32,196 bases of DNA. It comes from an uncultured Prevotella sp. (GTDB lineage Bacteria; Bacteroidota; Bacteroidia; Bacteroidales; Bacteroidaceae). The first letter of the stretch is position 1, and each line of letters begins with the position of its first letter. The position numbers and the translations under genes are program-made. Positions 23,320 to 29,652 of this stretch are shown piece by piece. Under the pieces are notes generated by a model. It was not told the DNA's origin and did not search any database. It saw nothing but the letters and a program-made list of their open reading frames with translations. Where the stretch lies: contig CAMHPC010000017.1 in assembly GCA_946186945.1 (NCBI GenBank), positions 1 to 32,196 on the forward strand, given 5' to 3'.

Positions 23320-24140
23320 TGGACATCATCACCAGCAATCTGCTTTCACTCCTTGGCAATGAGTTGTATTCTCAGAGTCACATCATTGCCACGTTGTCGC
23401 CGTTCAAGTGGCACCGTCTGTTGTCTCAGGCGGATGCCCACCATGTGTCGGACTATGTGCGCGATGCCCTTCTGACCACCATGCGCAAGCAGCCAGACGT
23501 GGTAGATGGCACATCACTGAAGGACTGGAACACCGACTGGTATCAGATGACCGTGGAGCACTCCTCGAAATACAAGCCCGACGAGAACATCTTTGCCACC
23601 CGTCGTCAGAGGATGCGCTATACCGACATACTGTCGGAGCATGTAGAGAACCGCGACACCACGCCCGAGACTATGCGTCTGTTTCGTATGCTTACCGCCA
23701 ATAGCATGGAGATGCTGAACAGTGGTTTCTGTCTTCGTGGCTTGCTTCAGATGGGTAAGTTTCTGCGCGAGGAGGGCGACAAGGTGGACTACGTGCTCCT
23801 GGAGCATGACCTGGCAGAGATGGGTGTGACCTCACTGTCCGGTCTGCAGGGTTCGATACTGGTGAAGTTGTTTGATTTCAGCGAAGACGAGATACCCTTC
23901 TTGGGCAGTCTGAAATCCTCATCGGGCAGACTGGCCCTTCGCTGTATCGTTCACCCCGAGCGTTACAGCAGCAGCGAATGGAGTTTCCGTCAGAGCAGTC
24001 ATGGACTGTTGGCCAACAATCCCCGTCAGTGGCTTCGCGGCATGCGCCGTCTGTCACTATATTTCCCATATTCCCCCGGCGGCAGTGTGTCCACCCTGTT
24101 CTCTCGTGTGGTTCGCAGTCTGTCGGAGATAGAAGAGTGA
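23319..24140 (+). CDS. Unknown protein, possibly a divergent nucleotidyltransferase-family (NTP_transf_5-like) member
   Basis: A 273-residue cytosolic protein with no signal or membrane segment. I do not recognise it with confidence. Three parts resemble the helical portions of the NTP_transf_5 family found in Bacteroides polysaccharide loci: the N-terminal helical repeat (SPFKWHRLLSQADAHHVSDY), the middle (FCLRGLLQMGKFLREEGDKV, then a DLAEMGVTSLSGLQGSILVK stretch) and the end (NNPRQWLRGMRRLSLYFPY). However, the catalytic block with the DxD pair expected in a nucleotidyltransferase is not visible, so it may be inactive or misassigned. The start ATG shares its A with the TAA of the LacI gene, so translation is probably coupled. 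The lysozyme gene follows after 16 nt. Confidence 0.6.
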   Translation: MDIITSNLLSLLGNELYSQSHIIATLSPFKWHRLLSQADAHHVSDYVRDALLTTMRKQPDVVDGTSLKDWNTDWYQMTVEHSSKYKPDENIFATRRQRMRYTDILSEHVENRDTTPETMRLFRMLTANSMEMLNSGFCLRGLLQMGKFLREEGDKVDYVLLEHDLAEMGVTSLSGLQGSILVKLFDFSEDEIPFLGSLKSSSGRLALRCIVHPERYSSSEWSFRQSSHGLLANNPRQWLRGMRRLSLYFPYSPGGSVSTLFSRVVRSLSEIEE

Positions 24141-24156
24141 GGAGGAAAACATTCAA

Positions 24157-24864
24157 ATGAAGAATAAGAAGAGACTATCATCAATTATATTTGCCCTGCT
24201 CTGTGGCATTGCACAGTTGCAAGCCCAGGGTTATGGAGTGCAGTGTGAAGACACCTGCACCCATATACATGGTTTGGACATGAGTCATTATCAGGGCGAG
24301 GTATTCTGGGAGACGTTGGGCAACAACAGTCGCCAGGCCTACGTATATTTCAAAGCCACTGAGGGTAAGATGACCATCGACGCCACCTATAAGCGCAACA
24401 TAGAGTATGCCCACAAATACGGTTTGAAGGTAGGCAGTTATCATTTCTACCATGCCAACATAGACCAACAGTTGCAGTTGCGTCATTTCATGAGTCAGTG
24501 CAGGCCTGGCGATCAGGATCTGATACCGATGATAGACGTAGAGACCATGCCCCGCAACATGAGCAACACCGCATTTTGCGACTCGCTGACTAAGTTTCTG
24601 CGTCTGGTAGAGGATGCCTATCACCAGAAGCCCTTGGTGTATACCGGTACATATTTTTACAACACCCACCTATTGGGTAAGTTGGACGACTACAAACTTA
24701 TGATAGCCCAGTATTCGGAACGTGAACCCCGGCTGAAGGACGAACGCGACTACATAGTGTGGCAATATACCGGTAAGGGAAGGATAAACGGTGTGAACAC
24801 CTATATAGACAAGAGCAGGCTGATGGGCAGACACAGTCTGCGTGAATTGTGGTTCAGACATTAG
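24157..24864 (+). CDS. Secreted GH25 lysozyme (N,O-diacetylmuramidase)
   Basis: A glycoside hydrolase family 25 protein of 235 residues that would cut the MurNAc-GlcNAc bond of peptidoglycan. A signal peptide (KKRLSSIIFALLCGIAQLQAQ) directs export. Family motifs: HGLDMSHYQGEVFW with D41, AYVYFKATEG with E69, GSYHFYHA near 93-100, the catalytic pair D127/E129 in LIPMIDVETMP, VYTGTYFYN, and IVWQYTGKGRINGVNTYIDKS at the C-terminus. It is 16 nt after the unknown gene and 29 nt before the zinc-ribbon gene. No phage genes are nearby, so a housekeeping wall-remodelling or competitor-lysing role is more likely than a phage one. Confidence 0.92.
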   Translation: MKNKKRLSSIIFALLCGIAQLQAQGYGVQCEDTCTHIHGLDMSHYQGEVFWETLGNNSRQAYVYFKATEGKMTIDATYKRNIEYAHKYGLKVGSYHFYHANIDQQLQLRHFMSQCRPGDQDLIPMIDVETMPRNMSNTAFCDSLTKFLRLVEDAYHQKPLVYTGTYFYNTHLLGKLDDYKLMIAQYSEREPRLKDERDYIVWQYTGKGRINGVNTYIDKSRLMGRHSLRELWFRH

Positions 24865-24893
24865 TGTAAAGAGAAAGGAGACGAAGACAAGCA

Positions 24894-26630
24894 ATGGCAA
24901 TGATAAAATGTCCCGAGTGTGGACGCCAGATAAGTGAGAAAGCCACCGTCTGTCCCAGTTGCGGAGTAGAGATAGACGGCAAGGTGACGCGGTGTGAGAA
25001 CTGTGGAGAGGTATACTTCAAGGATGAGGGATTCTGTCCGAGTTGCCACGCTCCGTATAAATCCGTGCAGGGTGATGGTCACAGCCATTCACCCCGTGAG
25101 CAGTTTCCCGACAATGGTTCTGAAAAGAAATCGGCACTTACGGCTGATGATACAAAATCTGAAACAGAGTCAAAAGGAGAGAAGACTGCACATATTTCTG
25201 ATAAGAAGCGCGAAAAGAAAGACAAAGAGGAGAGAGGCGAAAGCAGAGAGCAGGTAGCGCAGAGGAGACGAAATACCGTTCGTGAGCCAGACTCAGAAGA
25301 CATAGAGAGTGGCACCCCCGTCAAGAAGAGTCTGAAGCGCAGGTTGGCTCCCTATCTGGTATCTGTGGTTATGGCATCTATTGTGGGTGCCGTAAGCATC
25401 TATTTCTACAAAGAGTCGAAGCATGCCAAGGAGCAACAGGCTTATAAACTTGCCATACAGAGCAACGACACCATCATGATGCACGGCTACCTGAGCACCT
25501 ACGGCGATGCCCCCACCCAGCACATCGACTCCATTCGCAGTCGTATCATGTACATGAAGCAGTCGGGCAGAGACTGGCAGGTACTCATGTCTAACAAGAC
25601 GAAGGACTTGACGGTCAGTTTCCTCAACCATTACCCAGACAGTCCCCATCTGTTGCAAGCCACCGCCCTACTCGACTCCATTGACTGGGCAGCCGCCGAG
25701 TCAGCCAACACCTCTGCCGCCTACCGTCTGTACATGCAGGAACATGCCAAAGGCAGCCATCTGGCTCAGGCACGCGAGCGTGTGTATGGCATCAATTTGA
25801 ACACTGTGGAGTTGGAGGAGAGTCAACTGGTGGAGGAGGCTCTTGGTATCTTCTTCAAGAGTGTAAACGAGAACGACGGTGTGGCACTCCGCGACCTCCT
25901 GTCTGACAATGTGAGCACCTTTATGAGTACCGAGCACCCCACCAAGGCAGAGGTAGTGGGCTGGATGCAACGTCAGCATGGCGAGAGTGTGAAAGACCTG
26001 AAGTGGCAACCCTCTGAGCAGTTGGATATTACCAAACGTAAGTTGGAAGGAGACAAATATGAGTATCTGGTAAGGTGCGATGCTCATCAAAAGTTGACCA
26101 AGGATGGGAAGAGTGTGGAAGACCGCTACAAAGTGAGTGCCACAATCACATCGAGTGGCAAATTAAAAGCCATGGACATGATAAAAATAGTGGCAGCAGA
26201 GGGTAAGTCGGGCACCACTACCACTTCAAGCAGCAAACCATCCTCTTCGAGCAGTAATACGGATAAGAAACCAGCCACCTCTTCAAACAACAAGCCTTCT
26301 ACATCCGGCAGCAAACCAGCAAGCAGCAGCAAACCAGCAAGCAGCAGCAAACCAGCAAGCAGCAGCAAACCGGCAAGCAGCAGCAAACCAGCAAGCAGCA
26401 AACCTTCAAGCAACAACAAGACATCGAGCAGCAACAAGACATCGAGCAGCAACAAGACATCGAGCAGCAGCAAACCGGCAAGCAGCAGCAAGACTTCGAG
26501 CAGCAGCAAGACTTCGAGCAGCAGCAAGACATCAAGCAGCAGCAAGACTTCGAGCAGCAGCACACAGAAGAAGTCTACTTCCTCGAGCAAGAGCACATCA
26601 TCGAGCAGCAAGACTCAGACCAAGAAGTAA
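24894..26630 (+). CDS. Zinc-ribbon membrane protein with Ser/Lys repeat tail
   Basis: A 578-residue protein. Two N-terminal zinc ribbons are clear: C6/C9 with C20/C23 (CPECG, CPSCG) and C34/C37 with C48/C51. Then come a charged disordered region (about 60-145), one membrane segment (about 152-172) and an extracytoplasmic part (about 175-440), helical at first and with an NTF2-like pattern near 315-430 (VEEALGIFFKSVNENDGVALRDLL). The end (about 445-578) is a low-complexity Ser/Lys/Pro/Thr tail made of 6-residue units. The ribbon side is predicted cytosolic and the tail outside. Function unknown; a basic tail could bind wall polymers or teichoic-like anions. It lies between the lysozyme and guanine deaminase genes. 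Confidence 0.8.
   Translation: MAMIKCPECGRQISEKATVCPSCGVEIDGKVTRCENCGEVYFKDEGFCPSCHAPYKSVQGDGHSHSPREQFPDNGSEKKSALTADDTKSETESKGEKTAHISDKKREKKDKEERGESREQVAQRRRNTVREPDSEDIESGTPVKKSLKRRLAPYLVSVVMASIVGAVSIYFYKESKHAKEQQAYKLAIQSNDTIMMHGYLSTYGDAPTQHIDSIRSRIMYMKQSGRDWQVLMSNKTKDLTVSFLNHYPDSPHLLQATALLDSIDWAAAESANTSAAYRLYMQEHAKGSHLAQARERVYGINLNTVELEESQLVEEALGIFFKSVNENDGVALRDLLSDNVSTFMSTEHPTKAEVVGWMQRQHGESVKDLKWQPSEQLDITKRKLEGDKYEYLVRCDAHQKLTKDGKSVEDRYKVSATITSSGKLKAMDMIKIVAAEGKSGTTTTSSSKPSSSSSNTDKKPATSSNNKPSTSGSKPASSSKPASSSKPASSSKPASSSKPASSKPSSNNKTSSSNKTSSSNKTSSSSKPASSSKTSSSSKTSSSSKTSSSSKTSSSSTQKKSTSSSKSTSSSSKTQTKK
26313..26562 (+). repeat. 18-bp in-frame tandem repeats encoding the Ser/Lys tail
   Basis: Three related families of 18-nt units (six residues): KPASSS (first about 26313-26399, nearly identical at the DNA level), NKTSSS (about 26412-26465) and SKTSSS (about 26484-26555). 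Because each unit is a multiple of three, copy-number change keeps the frame. Shared AGCAGC cores make slippage likely. Confidence 0.85.
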
Positions 26631-26633
26631 TGC

Positions 26634-27911
26634 ATGAAAAAAGTCTATAGAGCAAATATCATATTTACACGCGAGCGGAGCCGTTTTGAGATATTAGAGC
26701 ACGGTTACGTTGTGGTAGATGTTGCCGGTAGAGTGACGGGAGTGCACCATGATTTGTCTTCGGTAGATACGAGTGATGCTGAGATAATTGACTTCGGCGA
26801 CTGTCTGTTGATACCTGCGATGAACGACCTGCACGTACATGCCCCCCAGTATCGCAATCAGGGTATAGCGATGGATATGGAGTTGCTGCCATGGTTACAG
26901 AAGTACACCTTTCCCGAAGAGTTGAAATTTGCCGACCTGCACTATGCCGAGCGCGTATATCGTCGGTTTATTCACGACTTATGGCGTTTCGGCACCATGC
27001 GCAGCAGCGTATTTGCCACCATACATACCCAGAGCGTTTTGCTACTGATGCGTCTGTTTGAGGAAGCAGGCATGGGAGCTTTTGTAGGCAAGGTGGCCAT
27101 GAACCGCAACTGTCCCGTGGCACTCGCCGAGGATGTAGGAGAGATGACCTCAGGATATGAGTCACTAATCTGCGGGCATGGCAGTCAGTCTGCTCTGGTT
27201 CGTCCTATTATCACCCCCCGTTTCATCCCCTCGTGCACCCCAGACATACTACGAGCCTGTGGAGAGTTGGCTTCACAGTATCATTTGCCTGTACAGTCTC
27301 ACCTATCGGAAAACTTAGACGAGGTGTCTGCGGTGAGGAGTTTGGAAGAGTCGAGCAGTTGTTACGGTGAGGCATACCACCGTTATGGTCTTTTTGGACA
27401 GACACCTACTGTGATGGCCCACTGCGTATGGACTGACGGTGAGGAGTTAGAACTGATGAAGCGCAATGGAGTGATGGTAGCCCACTGTCCCTCGTCCAAT
27501 TTCAATGTAGCCTCAGGCATGGCCCCAATCAGGAGATTTCTTGACGAGGGACTATCCGTAGGTCTTGGCAGCGATATCAGTGCCGGTCACGACCTGAGTA
27601 TCTTCCGCATGATGGTATATGCCATACAAGTGAGCAAGATGCAGTATCAACTGGATCACCGTCGTACATTCCTTACCCTCTCCGAAGCCTTCTGGATGGC
27701 CACCAAGTCGGCAGGCAGTTTTTTCGGCAGAGTGGGCAGTTTTGAGCCCGGTTATGATTTTGATGCCCTTGTGATAGACGACAGTTGCCTTAACTACGAC
27801 AACTACACGCTGAGTGAACGTCTGGAGCGATACATATACTTAGGCGACGACAGAGAGATAACACATCGTTTCTGTGTGGGTAAGGAAGTGTCGGAACCGG
27901 TGATAGTATAA
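26634..27911 (+). CDS. guaD: Guanine deaminase
   Basis: A zinc amidohydrolase converting guanine to xanthine and ammonia. The 425 residues show the superfamily ligands in order: H67/H69 in MNDLHVHAPQYRNQG, H223 and E226 in QSHLSENLDEV, H263 in MAHCVWTDGEE, and D314 in GLGSDISAGHD. The block ITPRFIPSCTPDIL and HAPQYRNQG are characteristic of guanine deaminase and distinguish it from imidazolonepropionase (HutI), which would otherwise be tempting given the hut genes. It starts 3 nt after the zinc-ribbon gene stop and ends the plus-strand unit; the convergent asnB ends 39 nt away. Confidence 0.9.
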   Translation: MKKVYRANIIFTRERSRFEILEHGYVVVDVAGRVTGVHHDLSSVDTSDAEIIDFGDCLLIPAMNDLHVHAPQYRNQGIAMDMELLPWLQKYTFPEELKFADLHYAERVYRRFIHDLWRFGTMRSSVFATIHTQSVLLLMRLFEEAGMGAFVGKVAMNRNCPVALAEDVGEMTSGYESLICGHGSQSALVRPIITPRFIPSCTPDILRACGELASQYHLPVQSHLSENLDEVSAVRSLEESSSCYGEAYHRYGLFGQTPTVMAHCVWTDGEELELMKRNGVMVAHCPSSNFNVASGMAPIRRFLDEGLSVGLGSDISAGHDLSIFRMMVYAIQVSKMQYQLDHRRTFLTLSEAFWMATKSAGSFFGRVGSFEPGYDFDALVIDDSCLNYDNYTLSERLERYIYLGDDREITHRFCVGKEVSEPVIV

Positions 27912-27950
27912 GAGATACCAGCAGTCCCGACACATCCGAATATTATTTCT

Positions 27951-29618
27951 TCAGGAGTAAGCCTGTTCGTGCACCCCTTTGACTGCCCGTCCGCTGGGGT
28001 CGTTCATATTTTTGAAAGCAGCATCCCACTCCAGAGCGATCGCCGTGCTGCATGCCACACTTGCCTCGCTGGGCACGGAACGTGCTGCGGAGTCGGAGGG
28101 GAAGTGTTCGGCAAAGATGCAGCGGTAGTAATATTCCTCTTTGTTCTTTGGCGGATTGACAGGGAAGCGTTCAGCGGCATGAGCCATCTGTTCATCGGTG
28201 ACCGCTTCAGACGTGATTTTCTTTAGAGTGTCAATCCAGGAATAGCCCACGCCATCGCTAAATTGTTCCTTCTGTCTCCATGCCACCTCCTCAGGCAGCA
28301 TATCAGCGAAGGCCTCGCGCACTATTTTCTTCTCCACTGTCTGTCCCTGACACATCTTAGCCTCGGGGTTGGTACGCATAGCGACATCGAGAAACTCCTT
28401 GTCGAGGAAAGGCACCCTTCCCTCTACGCCCCATGCCGAGAGACTCTTGTTAGCCCTCAGGCAATCATATAGATAGAGTTTTGATAGTTTCCTGACCGTC
28501 TCGTCGTGAAATTCCCTTGCCGACGGAGCCTTATGGAAATACAGGTATCCACCGAATATTTCGTCAGCGCCCTCACCCGAGAGCACCATTTTTATTCCCA
28601 TCGACTTAATGACACGCGCCAGGAGATACATAGGTGTGGATGCCCTCACGGTAGTGACATCGTATGTTTCTATATAGTATATCACATCGCGTATAGCATC
28701 GAGTCCCTCCTGCACGGTATAGTTTATCTCGTGGTGCACAGTACCGATACGTTCAGCCACGAGTCGTGCCTTTGCCAGGTCGGGAGCCCCTTTCAGTCCC
28801 ACGGCAAAGGAGTGTAGTCTTGGCCAGTATGCACGTGTGAGACTGTTGTCCTCTATACGGTGTTCGCTGAACCTCTCTGCAATAGCCGACACCACACTGC
28901 TATCCAGACCGCCGCTGAGCAGCACCCCGTATGGCACATCGCTCATCAGTTGCCGCTTCACGGCAGCGGTGAGTGCTTGCCGTATAGCCTCCACCGAAGC
29001 AGGGTTGTCCTTCACCTCATCGTATGAGAACCAGTCGCGTTTGTAGTATCTCTTCATGCCCGGTTGGCGGCTCCAGTAGTAATGTCCGGGCAGGAACTGT
29101 TCGTAGCGTTCGCACTGCCCCTCGAGCGCCTTCAGTTCTGAAGCCACATATACCGTGCCGTCACTGTCGTAACCGATATAAAGTGGTATGACCCCTATCG
29201 GGTCGCGGGCTATGAGAAATTCATCTTTCTCCTCATCATAGAGCACGAAGGCGAAGATACCGTTGAGGTCTTCGAGGAAATCTATACCCTTGTCCCTGTA
29301 AAGAGCCAGAATCACCTCGCAGTCGCTGCCAGTTATAAAATCATATCTGCCAGTATATCTGCGACGTATTTCCTGGTGGTTGTATATTTCACCATTTACG
29401 GCAAGCACTTGGTTTCGGTCGGTAGAGAAGAGCGGTTGCCCTCCACTTTCAGGGTCGACTATAGACAGACGTTCGTGTGCGAGGATGGCAGACCCTCCCA
29501 CGTATATACCACTCCAGTCGGGTCCGCGATGACGCAGTTTCTGACTCATGCACAGGGCTTTGCGTCTGAGTTCAGGTGTCTGTTGCCTTACATTAAGGAT
29601 AGATACTATTCCACACAT
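27951..29618 (-). CDS. asnB: Glutamine-hydrolysing asparagine synthase B
   Basis: Makes asparagine from aspartate, ATP and glutamine. The ATG at 29618 gives 555 residues, the normal AsnB length, with Cys2 as the N-terminal nucleophile of the class II glutaminase (MCGIVSILN). The frame is open to 29735, but that would bury Cys2. Glutaminase motifs: RHRGPDWSG, LAHERLSIVDPESGGQPL and VNGEIYNHQEIR. The synthetase half has the PP-loop LLSGGLDSS (235-241), LSGEGADEIFGGYLYFHKAP and VEGRVPFLDKEFLDVA. It begins 34 nt after the carbamoyl-phosphate synthase gene, so glutamine-dependent Asn and carbamoyl-phosphate production are probably cotranscribed. Confidence 0.95.
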   Translation of the reverse strand: MCGIVSILNVRQQTPELRRKALCMSQKLRHRGPDWSGIYVGGSAILAHERLSIVDPESGGQPLFSTDRNQVLAVNGEIYNHQEIRRRYTGRYDFITGSDCEVILALYRDKGIDFLEDLNGIFAFVLYDEEKDEFLIARDPIGVIPLYIGYDSDGTVYVASELKALEGQCERYEQFLPGHYYWSRQPGMKRYYKRDWFSYDEVKDNPASVEAIRQALTAAVKRQLMSDVPYGVLLSGGLDSSVVSAIAERFSEHRIEDNSLTRAYWPRLHSFAVGLKGAPDLAKARLVAERIGTVHHEINYTVQEGLDAIRDVIYYIETYDVTTVRASTPMYLLARVIKSMGIKMVLSGEGADEIFGGYLYFHKAPSAREFHDETVRKLSKLYLYDCLRANKSLSAWGVEGRVPFLDKEFLDVAMRTNPEAKMCQGQTVEKKIVREAFADMLPEEVAWRQKEQFSDGVGYSWIDTLKKITSEAVTDEQMAHAAERFPVNPPKNKEEYYYRCIFAEHFPSDSAARSVPSEASVACSTAIALEWDAAFKNMNDPSGRAVKGVHEQAYS

Positions 29619-29652
29619 AACAATATATTTTAGATAATAATCAACTATAAAC

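Noticed and set aside
26313..26562. CRISPR-like array
   Set aside because: The repeats are contiguous 18-bp units without spacers, in frame inside a coding sequence, and no cas genes are present.
26299..26565. Cys-rich open frame opposite the Ser/Lys repeat
   Set aside because: It is the mirror of the AGC-rich tandem repeat; the Cys/Leu runs are a composition artefact.
26634..27911. Imidazolonepropionase (HutI) to complete the hut pathway
   Set aside because: The zinc-site context HAPQYRNQG and the ITPRFIPSCT block are those of guanine deaminase, and the gene is 22 kb away in another unit.
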